Shown one piece after another: positions 1 through 5,693 of a DNA stretch of 7,872 bases; position 1 is the first letter of the stretch, and each line of letters begins with the position of its first letter. Both the position numbers and the translations under genes were made by a program. The DNA comes from an uncultured Synergistales bacterium (GTDB lineage Bacteria; Synergistota; Synergistia; Synergistales; Aminobacteriaceae), in assembly GCA_905233295.1 (NCBI GenBank), contig CAJODX010000065.1, forward strand, positions 1 through 7,872, written 5' to 3'. The notes below the pieces were generated by a model. It was not told the DNA's origin and did no database searches. It saw only the letters and a list, made by a program, of their open reading frames with translations.

Positions 1-660
1 TCCGATTATTCCGGAGACGATTAACAAGTTCAGCGATACTTCATAAATTTCCGTCCAAGCGTGAGTTGCGCCTTCGCCAGGAATCATTCCTGCAACGTAA
101 CGGCAGGGTATCCTTTCAAGTCTGCACAAAGCCAAAAGTATGTGCGCGTAATCCTGACAAACTCCGCGTCTTAAATTAAAAGCTTCTTCAGCATCGGTTG
201 AAATTCCTGTTACGCCCTGAACATAAGAAAAATCATCATAAATCATATTCATTATGTAAAAAGCGCGTTCAAAATTGTTCGGATACAAAACCGCAGGTTC
301 AAGCTCAAGATGAAACTTTCTGATGCTTGTCCCCGCCTTTGTCAAAGGAGTTTCATATTTGAAAATTCCGACTTTATATTCTTCATCTTTTAATTGTCTG
401 TCAATATCTATATCAGCTTCGCCCTGAACGTCAACGGAAAAATGGTCGTGCGTCTGCTTGGCTGTTCCGTAAACGCACGTGTTTCCGAAAGAATCTTTTT
501 CAGTGCTACTGAAATGAACGGGATAAATCTCGATACGCTCATTAAAAACTTTCTGTCTTGCATCGGTTGACGGAAAACATCTCAGCTTGAAATGATGTTC
601 ACGTACAGGCAGTTCAAAATTCAGCTGCATATGATATAAATATTGAAGTCTGCGGATCAT
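1..660 (-). CDS. Transglutaminase-like cysteine protein, N-terminal 220 residues (runs off left edge)
   Basis: Reading the minus strand from the ATG at 660 gives 220 residues with no stop. Residues about 1-85 (start MIRRLQYLYH, later DSFGN) match the N-terminal domain usual in bacterial transglutaminase-like proteins. The core follows: GVCQDYAH with the expected nucleophile Cys168, then RYVAGMIP and THAWTEIYE with the catalytic His200. The third catalytic residue, an Asp usually about 16 residues after the His in a W..DPTN context, is not seen in the residues before the edge. Members act as peptidases or acyl transferases on amide bonds. The start is set by a 4-base ATGA overlap with the alpha-E stop and there is no Shine-Dalgarno of its own, so translation is probably coupled. 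It is the third gene of the ATP-grasp/alpha-E operon, where it may trim or transfer peptide-like products. The family is secure; the substrate is unknown. Confidence 0.85.
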   Translation of the reverse strand, partial: MIRRLQYLYHMQLNFELPVREHHFKLRCFPSTDARQKVFNERIEIYPVHFSSTEKDSFGNTCVYGTAKQTHDHFSVDVQGEADIDIDRQLKDEEYKVGIFKYETPLTKAGTSIRKFHLELEPAVLYPNNFERAFYIMNMIYDDFSYVQGVTGISTDAEEAFNLRRGVCQDYAHILLALCRLERIPCRYVAGMIPGEGATHAWTEIYEVSLNLLIVSGIIG

Positions 661-1295
661 GAATTTAATTCTATCAGATTTTCAACCGCAGTCATAATTT
701 CAGAGGCGTTTATTTCATTCCCGTCTGCCAGCGTTTTCAATTTTTCAAAATTTTCGGCGTTATATCGGATTCCCGTTTTTGTGAGCCTGTATATAAGCCG
801 GCAGATTTCTCTTTTTATATCTTTTATATCAGAACCGTTTATTTTCATGCGGGCATATAAATCCACGCGCTCGATTCTTTTGCCGAGTTTTATAAGACCG
901 CGTACCTGTTCATCTTCGATTATATCGTCCGCCATTCCCCAAAAAGCCGCGATGTTGTCAATTACCTTTTGAAGATTCAGCATCGGGGCTTTCGATTTTT
1001 CGGCTTTGCTCATCTCATATAACGCAAGCTGAACATAGCTGAAAGTTTCAGTGCCGATTTCATCACGCAGGACAATAGCGTTATCGTAGGCTTTTAAAAG
1101 GCTGGAACGAATAGATGACGGATTTTTTTCATCAAAGCAGAAATTTTTTGCGAAGTCCGATTTAGATTCATAAGCCGCCGAATCCGTCATAGAGTCAAAT
1201 TTTTCCGCAAACGAACGAAGCCCCGTATAAACTCTTTCGCTGTAACGTCCGAGCCAGAATAATCTGTCGCTGTTCTCAAACGATAAAACTGTCAT
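657..1295 (-). CDS. Alpha-E domain protein, short form (212 aa)
   Basis: The protein is all helical and matches the bacterial alpha-E family, found almost only beside circularly permuted ATP-grasp and transglutaminase-like genes. The N-terminus SDRLFWLGRYSERVY (residues 9-23) fits the family opening (typically S.LFW.GRY.ERAE). A central RDEIGTETF helix and the C-terminal segment WGMADDII.....LGKRIERVDLYARM match the family's LGR.LERAD signature. At 212 residues it is clearly shorter than the roughly 300 usual for the family. I start it at the ATG at 1295, because AAGGAG lies nine bases upstream and the family motif begins right after it. The open frame continues up to 1412, but that stretch only overlaps the ATP-grasp C-terminus. 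It begins 14 bases after the ATP-grasp stop and its own stop overlaps the next start. No catalytic role is established; a partner of the ATP-grasp ligase is an inference. Confidence 0.83.
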   Translation of the reverse strand: MTVLSFENSDRLFWLGRYSERVYTGLRSFAEKFDSMTDSAAYESKSDFAKNFCFDEKNPSSIRSSLLKAYDNAIVLRDEIGTETFSYVQLALYEMSKAEKSKAPMLNLQKVIDNIAAFWGMADDIIEDEQVRGLIKLGKRIERVDLYARMKINGSDIKDIKREICRLIYRLTKTGIRYNAENFEKLKTLADGNEINASEIMTAVENLIELNS

Positions 1296-1310
1296 AACAT
1301 AACACTCCTT
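1293..1310 (-). promoter_or_regulatory. Ribosome binding site and start region of the alpha-E gene, with a two-codon ORF
   Basis: On the minus strand AAGGAG (1310-1305) is followed by TGTT, an ATG at 1300, TT and a second ATG at 1295. The first ATG opens a frame of only ATG-TTA-TGA, whose stop overlaps the second ATG. The second ATG opens the conserved alpha-E frame at a nine-base spacing from the Shine-Dalgarno, so it is the chosen start. The AAGGAG itself overlaps the last codons or stop (1310-1312) of the ATP-grasp gene. Confidence 0.6.
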
Positions 1311-2619
1311 TATTTCGACAAAACCCAGGTGTCTTTGAAACCGCCGCCCTGAGACGAATTTACGATAAATGAATCTGGGTTGCGTGAAAATCTTGTAAGT
1401 CCGCTCTTCCACACAACGGGTTCATCAGACATCAGCACAAAAGCCCTCAGGTCTGCTTTCCGCGGCAACATCTGTCCGTCTTCAAAAATATCAATGTCGA
1501 GAAAGTCAATCACTTCCTGTGCGATAAATCTTCTCGGCTCTGATTTCAAAAGGGCGATGAAATTTTCCTTTTCCTGTCTTGAAAGTTTGTTTGCGAAAAT
1601 AACGCCGTAACCGCCAGCTTCAGCAACGTCTTTTAATACAAGCCTGTCAAAATTTTCGAGGACATATTTCATATCTTTTTCATAATACGGCAGATACGTA
1701 GGCGCGTTTTGAAGAATGGGGTCTTCGCCGAGATAATATTTAATCATTGCCGGAACGAAATAATAAATTCCTTTGTCATCTGCGACACCGTTGCCCGGAG
1801 CGTTGATTAAGGCAAGATTGCCTTTGCGATATATGTCGAAAATGTGCGGAACGCCGATTAAAGACTCGCGGTAAGATCAAGATATTCATCTGAAATTCTG
1901 CGGTAAACAGCACCGACTTTTTCTTTTTTTCCGGAATAGTCAACGAAATATAAATTTTCATTCTCGACCGTCAGGTCATCACACGTAACCAGATGTGCGC
2001 CTGTCTGTTCCGCAAAATACGAATGTTCAAAATAAGCCGCGTTAAATCTTCCGGGCGTGAGTATCACAGAAAGTCCGCCTGCATTTACGTAGTCCATTGT
2101 CCGGCGTAAAAGTTCAGCGTAATTTCTGTTGTCTTCGATGTGCGTTTTTTCAAATTCTCCGGGAACGCTCTTTCGGCACAGATCCCGTGCAATCATCGGA
2201 TATGAAGCACCTGAAGGTATTCTCAGATTGTCTTCCAGAATATACCAGCTTTTGTCTTTGCCCTGAACTAAATCAATGCCGGAGATGTGGGCATAAATAT
2301 TTTTTCGCGGTGAAATTCCGTCGCACTGAACAAGATAACCGCTGCCGGAATAAATAAATTCCTCTGCGATAACTTTGTCTTTTATAATTTTTTTGCCGGA
2401 ATAAATATCGCGTATAAATTCGTTTAGGGCTTTGACACGCTGTTTAAGTCCGCGTTCGAGAAATTTAAATTCTTCCGCGCTGATTACTCTCGGTATGACA
2501 TCAAACGGAAACAGCTGTTCATTAAATTTTCCGTCTTTGTAAATTCCGAATTTCACTCCGTAGCGTGCAAGAAGTTCATTAACATCGCCGGCATATCTGC
2601 ATAACTCATCTGCTTTCAT
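1310..2619 (-). pseudogene. Circularly permuted ATP-grasp protein (CP_ATPgrasp_2 type), split by a one-base frameshift near 1875
   Basis: The first frame (2619 to stop 1858) carries the N-terminal half: LFPFDVIPR (37-45), ERGLKQRVKALN (55-66), ILEDNLRIPSGASYPM (127-142), VILTPGRFNAAYFEH (185-199), then VYRRISDEYLD ending at residue 248. The continuation lies one base off: ESLIGVPHIFDIYRKGN, INAPGNGVADDKG, MIKYYLGED, GGYGVIF, RKADLRAFVL and the family-ending NSSQGGGFKDTWVL. Inserting one C at about 1875 turns GAT-CTT into GAT-CCT, restores the conserved LDP and gives one 436-residue protein. This is close to the family size, with a slightly short N-terminus. Start: ATG at 2619 with GGGGAG eight bases upstream; a stop lies in frame above. 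Such enzymes are predicted ATP-dependent carboxylate-amine ligases that partner alpha-E and transglutaminase-like proteins. All motifs after the shift are intact, so the cause is either a sequencing error or very recent inactivation. No slippery heptamer is seen. Confidence 0.9.
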
Positions 2620-2658
2620 AAAAAAATCTCCCCATTCATAAAATTAAAAACGGCTGAA

Positions 2659-2687
2659 ATAATATCACGATAATTTAAAATTATCAA
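2659..2687 (-). promoter_or_regulatory. Promoter of the ATP-grasp/alpha-E/transglutaminase operon
   Basis: On the minus strand TTGATA (2687-2682) and TATTAT (2664-2659) are separated by exactly 17 bases. A TG one base before the -10 (TGATATTAT) adds an extended -10. Transcription would start near 2652, leaving a leader of about 30 bases that contains the GGGGAG site at 2633-2628. The elements lie in the correct place before the only strong start codon of the operon. Confidence 0.6.
2669..2685. repeat. 17-bp perfect palindrome in the spacer of the ATP-grasp operon promoter
   Basis: GATAATTT and AAATTATC flank a single central A, giving eight-base arms. The palindrome fills most of the spacer between the -35 and -10 and overlaps the last bases of the -35, a position where a bound repressor would block RNA polymerase. 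The sequence is very AT-rich, so chance is possible. It resembles Fur/PerR-like AT-rich operators only loosely and I cannot name a regulator. Confidence 0.4.
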
Positions 2688-2692
2688 AATTT

Positions 2693-2756
2693 TTTAACAA
2701 TTTACTTGCCGCCCTTGCAGGGGAGATTGGCAGAGCCGTCCGAAATTTTTGTTAAA
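2693..2756. other. GC-rich intergenic insert bounded by an 8-bp inverted repeat, downstream of cysE
   Basis: TTTAACAA (2693-2700) and TTGTTAAA (2749-2756) are exact inverted copies. Between them lies a block at about 2706-2740, visibly richer in G+C than its surroundings. It contains a small CCCT-TGC-AGGG hairpin (2712-2722) and a TGCC/GGCA pairing. On the minus strand this follows the cysE stop directly, so it may be a transcription end or a structured RNA tail. There is no clear T-tract after a strong stem, so it is not a classical terminator. No gene is seen here. Confidence 0.3.
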
Positions 2757-2759
2757 GTG

Positions 2760-3566
2760 CTATTCTTCGTTTCTGATAACGACTCTTCCAGCCTGAACAG
2801 AATGAGTAAGCCAGACGTTGCCGCCTATAACGCAATGATCTCCGACTACGGTCTGACCGCCAAGAATCGTAGCTCCTGCATAAATCACAACATCATTGCC
2901 GATGTCAGGATGTCTTTTAATGCCTTTCACTAAGGTTCCGTCAGGTTCAACCGCAAAACTTTTTGCGCCTATCGTTACATTCTGATAAATTTTCACACGG
3001 TCTCCTATTGTCGATGTTTCACCGATGACAACGCCTGTACCGTGGTCAATGAAAAAATATTCTCCTATGGTCGCGCCGGGGTGAATGTCGATGCCCGTAA
3101 GTCTGTGAGCGTATTCAGTGATAATCCTTGGGATTAAAGGCACGTTCATCACATAGAGTTCGTGAGCAATCCTGTACGCGCTGATAGCTGTGAACGCAGG
3201 ATAAGCCAAAATTATTTCATCAGGAGTTTTTGCGGCTGGATCTCCCTGATATGCCGCCGTTATGTCCGTCCATAAAATTCTGCGAATATCAGGAATTTTT
3301 TTCAGCAGTTTCGCTGTGAAATTTTCAGCCTTGCTTCTATCTGAAAGTTTTTCGATTGCAGAAATTAAATTTTCGCACGCCGATTTCAGATTTTCTTTTA
3401 TGCTTAAACCTTCAAGATTGACGTGCGATGGAAACATTGCGTTCTGAAATTTTTGGAAAGCTGACTCGGCACTCGATTTTATTCCATTGTAATTTATTTC
3501 ATCGCGTGATGTTAAAATCTCAAGTTCAGCCTCCGCAAAATTCAGAGATTCTTCAAGAAAATTCAT
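2760..3566 (-). CDS. cysE: Serine O-acetyltransferase (EpsC-type)
   Basis: It acetylates L-serine with acetyl-CoA to O-acetyl-L-serine, the first step of cysteine synthesis, in the cytoplasm. Residues 1-95 are a helical N-terminal region. The catalytic part starts with DITAAYQGDPAAK (101-113) and continues with AISAYRIAHELY and TEYAHRLTGIDIHPGA. The active-site motif IDHGTGVVIGE follows, with Asp174 and His175, and then KRHPDIG with His219. The left-handed beta-helix hexapeptide repeats include IGEYFF, IGDRVKIYQ, IYAGATILGG and VIGGNVWLTHSV. The length of 268 residues and the AYPAFTAIS segment point to the longer EpsC-type clade rather than enteric CysE. The C-terminus ends in NEE and lacks the terminal Ile that CysE usually inserts into the CysK active site. 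It starts 19 bases after the cysK stop with only a weak ribosome binding site, so it is probably translated from the cysK message. Confidence 0.93.
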   Translation of the reverse strand: MNFLEESLNFAEAELEILTSRDEINYNGIKSSAESAFQKFQNAMFPSHVNLEGLSIKENLKSACENLISAIEKLSDRSKAENFTAKLLKKIPDIRRILWTDITAAYQGDPAAKTPDEIILAYPAFTAISAYRIAHELYVMNVPLIPRIITEYAHRLTGIDIHPGATIGEYFFIDHGTGVVIGETSTIGDRVKIYQNVTIGAKSFAVEPDGTLVKGIKRHPDIGNDVVIYAGATILGGQTVVGDHCVIGGNVWLTHSVQAGRVVIRNEE

Positions 3567-3585
3567 CGCTTTAAATTTTTTCTTT

Positions 3586-4518
3586 TTATTCGCTGAACAT
3601 AGGCGTTGAAAGATAACGTTCGCCGGTGTCAGGGAAAATTACCGCGATATTTTTGCCTTTGCTTTCGGGTCTTTTTGCGATTTCAACCGCGGCATGAAGA
3701 GCTGCACCCGATGAAATTCCGACCAGAACGCCTTCGATTTTTCCAGTTAATATTGAAGCATTGAAAGCATCTTCGTTTTCAACAGGAAAAACTTCATCGT
3801 AAATTTTTGTGTTCAGGACTTCAGGAACAAATCCCGCGCCGATACCTTGAATTTTATGCGCTCCGGCTTTGCCTTTTGAAAGAACAGGCGAACTTGCAGG
3901 CTCAACAGCGATGATTTTAATTTTGGGATTTTTCGATTTGAGATATTCGCCCGTTCCCGTTAGAGTTCCGCCCGTGCCTACGCCGGCAATGAAAATATCG
4001 ACTTTGCCGTCTGTGTCCTGCCAGATTTCCGGACCTGTCGTTGCTCTGTGAATTTTCGGGTTTGCAGGGTTCACAAACTGTCCGGGAATAAAGCTGTTCG
4101 GGGCTTCAGCGGCGAGTTCCTCAGCTTTTTCGATTGCGCCTTTCATTCCTTTTGAGCCTTCAGTCAAAACGAGTTCCGCGCCATAAGCCTTCATTAATTT
4201 TCTGCGTTCGACTGACATTGTTTCAGGCATAACGATAACGATTTTATAACCGCGTGCAGCTGCGACCGATGAAAGACCGATACCTGTGTTGCCGCTTGTC
4301 GGTTCGATGATTACACTGTTGGGTTTGAGTTTTCCTGAGGCTTCGGCTTCGTCGATCATTTCTTTTGCGATTCTGTCTTTGATGCTGCCTGCCGGATTAA
4401 AATATTCGAGTTTTGCAAGAATTTTCGCTTCAAGTCCGAAATGTTTTTCGATTTTCGTTAGCTCAAGCAGCGGTGTCATGCCGACGAGCTGGTCTATTGA
4501 CGTATAAATCTTTGACAT
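3586..4518 (-). CDS. cysK: Cysteine synthase A (O-acetylserine sulfhydrylase)
   Basis: This PLP enzyme makes cysteine from O-acetylserine and sulfide, using the product of the next gene. The 310-residue length is the family norm. Visible motifs, numbered from the chosen start: VGMTPLLEL (12-20), NPAGSIKDR (41-49) with PLP-binding Lys47, the substrate loop PTSGNTGIG (73-81), the PLP-phosphate loop GVGTGGT (179-185), GISSGAA near 267-273 with the Ser contacting the PLP ring, and PDTGERYLST close to the end. I start at the ATG at 4518 because GGAGAG lies nine bases upstream and homologues begin at this point. The frame is open to 4578, but the extra 20 residues overlap the promoter. It is first in a cysK-cysE operon, divergent from galU. 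Confidence 0.96.
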   Translation of the reverse strand: MSKIYTSIDQLVGMTPLLELTKIEKHFGLEAKILAKLEYFNPAGSIKDRIAKEMIDEAEASGKLKPNSVIIEPTSGNTGIGLSSVAAARGYKIVIVMPETMSVERRKLMKAYGAELVLTEGSKGMKGAIEKAEELAAEAPNSFIPGQFVNPANPKIHRATTGPEIWQDTDGKVDIFIAGVGTGGTLTGTGEYLKSKNPKIKIIAVEPASSPVLSKGKAGAHKIQGIGAGFVPEVLNTKIYDEVFPVENEDAFNASILTGKIEGVLVGISSGAALHAAVEIAKRPESKGKNIAVIFPDTGERYLSTPMFSE

Positions 4519-4557
4519 TATAACAATCTCTCCATAAAAAAATTTTCTTTTCGGCGA

Positions 4558-4586
4558 ATTATATAACCTACCTTTCAAATATGCAA
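4558..4586 (-). promoter_or_regulatory. cysK-cysE promoter
   Basis: On the minus strand TTGCAT (4586-4581) and a perfect TATAAT (4563-4558) are separated by 17 bases. Transcription would start near 4551, giving a leader of about 33 bases with the GGAGAG site at 4533-4528. The -35 lies inside one arm of an inverted repeat (4577-4587), so a regulator bound there would affect this promoter. No T-box or other long leader structure fits in so short a leader. Confidence 0.65.
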
Positions 4587-4634
4587 TTCAAAAAATAAAA
4601 TCCGCGATACGATTTTCTGCTGGATTGCATATTT
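4577..4634. repeat. 11-bp inverted repeat pair in the cysK/galU divergent region
   Basis: AAATATGCAAT at 4577-4587 and its exact inverted copy ATTGCATATTT at 4624-4634 lie 47 bases apart centre to centre, between divergent genes. The left arm covers the cysK -35 element. The right arm ends eight bases before the extended -10 proposed for galU. Eleven exact bases in both arms are more than expected from AT-richness alone. A pair of regulator sites is the simplest reading; the regulator is unknown. Confidence 0.5.
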
Positions 4635-4641
4635 ATCCCTA

Positions 4642-4650
4642 TGATATTAT
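4642..4650 (+). promoter_or_regulatory. Probable galU promoter (extended -10)
   Basis: TGATATTAT matches an extended -10 (TG-N-TATTAT). The same nine bases form the -10 of the ATP-grasp operon promoter on the other strand, which supports it as this organism's usage. No good -35 lies 17 bases upstream. An alternative is TTGCAT (4625-4630) with a 17-base spacer to TATTAA (4648-4653). Either gives a start near 4657 and a leader of about 120 bases. Confidence 0.4.
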
Positions 4651-4777
4651 TAAAGATAAAAATTTCACGTGCATGAAACGTGTAAATGTGTGTTATATTG
4701 AAGAAAAAATTAAGACAACGGATGTTCACACGCCTAAAAAAATAAAAAATTTTTTTGAAGGGAAAATTTAAACATAA
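4651..4777 (+). other. Long AT-rich leader of galU, with weak pairings and a distant ribosome binding site
   Basis: This stretch contains no gene. TTTCA (4663-4667) pairs with TGAAA (4674-4678), and CGTGT (4679-4683) could pair with ACACG (4728-4732). Both stems are weak and match no riboswitch I recognise. An A-run/T-run block (4735-4756) precedes AAGGG (4758-4762), which lies 15 bases before the galU ATG, farther than the usual 5-10. A stop codon directly before the ATG (4775-4777) rules out an upstream in-frame start. Confidence 0.4.
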
Positions 4778-5638
4778 ATGAAAATTTCAAAATGTGTTTT
4801 TCCTGTTGCAGGACTCGGAACAAGATTTCTGCCGGTAACAAAAGAACTCGCTAAAGAAATGTTGCCGCTTGTCAACCGCCCCATTATCTCATACGGTGTT
4901 GAAGAAGCTCTCGCGTCAGGCTGCAGTGAAATTATAATGATAACAGGGCGCGCTAAACGTTCGCTCGAAAATTATTTCGACAGATCTTTTGAACTCGAAG
5001 AATTATTAAAATCGCGTGGAAAAATGGAACTTTATGAAGAAATGGTAAAAATTTCCAACATGGCTGAAGTTTTATTTATCCGTCAGCGCGAACCCCTCGG
5101 ACTTGGACACGCTGTCCTGTGCGCCGAGCCTGTCTGCAAAAATGAATATTTTGCTGTCGCTCTCCCTGATGACGTTTTTGTAAATTCCGATGAACCTGTA
5201 ATCTCTCAGCTTATAAAAGTCCATGAAAAAATGGGCGGAACTGTCATTGCCCTCGAAGAAGTCGCGCCGGAAAATGTTTCGCGCTACGGTATCGTTGAAT
5301 CTCAGATAGAAATCGAGCCGGGACTTCACAAAATCATCAACATGGTAGAAAAGCCGAAACTTGAAAACGCACCGAGCAATCTCGCTATCATGGGACGTTA
5401 TGTTCTTTCGCCTACGGTGTTTGAAATTTTAAAAGATCAACAGGCAGGCACTGGCGGCGAAATTCAATTAACAGACGCTATCAGAACGCTCTGTCCTCGT
5501 GAACCTGTCTGGGGAGTTGTGTATAAGGGCAGAAGATTTGACTGCGGCACACAGAAAGGTTGGCTTGCTGCGAATGTTCAGCTTGCTATGGACGATCCTG
5601 AATTACGAGACGTGATTTTAAAAATAGTTAAAGCTTAA
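4778..5638 (+). CDS. galU: UTP-glucose-1-phosphate uridylyltransferase
   Basis: It makes UDP-glucose from UTP and glucose-1-phosphate, the precursor for cell-envelope glycans and glycolipids. The 286 residues match the bacterial GalU length. Motifs: the nucleotide-binding PVAGLGTRFLP with K.LAKEMLPL (9-31), NRPIISYGVEEA (33-44), REPLGLGHAV (104-113), the metal-binding LPDD (129-132), VEKPK (190-194), MGRYVLSP (205-212), GGEIQLTDA (226-234) and FDCGTQKGWLAANV near the end, the usual GalU close. The start cannot be extended because a stop codon lies in frame directly before the ATG; the ribosome binding site AAGGG is unusually far away. It is the first plus-strand gene, divergent from cysK. The peroxidase gene follows within about 50 bases without a strong terminator, so the three plus-strand genes may share a transcript although their functions are not obviously linked. 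Confidence 0.95.
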   Translation: MKISKCVFPVAGLGTRFLPVTKELAKEMLPLVNRPIISYGVEEALASGCSEIIMITGRAKRSLENYFDRSFELEELLKSRGKMELYEEMVKISNMAEVLFIRQREPLGLGHAVLCAEPVCKNEYFAVALPDDVFVNSDEPVISQLIKVHEKMGGTVIALEEVAPENVSRYGIVESQIEIEPGLHKIINMVEKPKLENAPSNLAIMGRYVLSPTVFEILKDQQAGTGGEIQLTDAIRTLCPREPVWGVVYKGRRFDCGTQKGWLAANVQLAMDDPELRDVILKIVKA

Positions 5639-5645
5639 ATTATGA

Positions 5646-5658
5646 TAGAATTTTTCTA
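5646..5658 (+). other. Small hairpin between galU and the peroxidase gene
   Basis: TAGAA and TTCTA flank TTT, a five-base AT-rich stem, followed a few bases later by a six-base T-run (5665-5670). This is too weak for a convincing terminator but might lower read-through from galU into the downstream genes or affect message processing. Confidence 0.25.
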
Positions 5659-5670
5659 CTTGAATTTTTT

Positions 5671-5693
5671 AAGGAGTGCATGAGGTAAAAATG
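5671..5693 (+). promoter_or_regulatory. Translation start region of the peroxidase gene, with two Shine-Dalgarno sequences and a two-codon ORF
   Basis: AAGGAG (5671-5676) is followed by ATG-AGG-TAA (5680-5688), a two-codon frame. GAGG (5682-5685) within it is a second Shine-Dalgarno, five bases before the ATG at 5691. The conserved protein begins at 5691. A GTG at 5676 in the same frame would add five residues, but it overlaps the Shine-Dalgarno and has none of its own. Confidence 0.5.

Noticed and set aside
643..972. 109-codon open frame on the plus strand
   Set aside because: It lies opposite the well-supported alpha-E and transglutaminase genes, has no family motif and no ribosome binding site. 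It is a shadow.
1296..1412. 39-residue N-terminal extension of the alpha-E protein
   Set aside because: It only overlaps the conserved ATP-grasp C-terminus in another frame. A strong Shine-Dalgarno and the family motif place the start at 1295.
1858..1880. Programmed -1 frameshifting in the ATP-grasp gene
   Set aside because: There is no slippery heptamer at the shift point, and one restored C recovers a conserved Pro, which points to a simple deletion or read error.
4519..4578. 20-residue N-terminal extension of CysK
   Set aside because: It crosses the TATAAT promoter and the GGAGAG site. CysK proteins begin at the 4518 start.
4519..4777. T-box, SAM or other riboswitch in the cysK/galU divergent region
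   Set aside because: The cysK leader is only about 33 bases, and the galU leader shows weak stems without any conserved riboswitch core I recognise.
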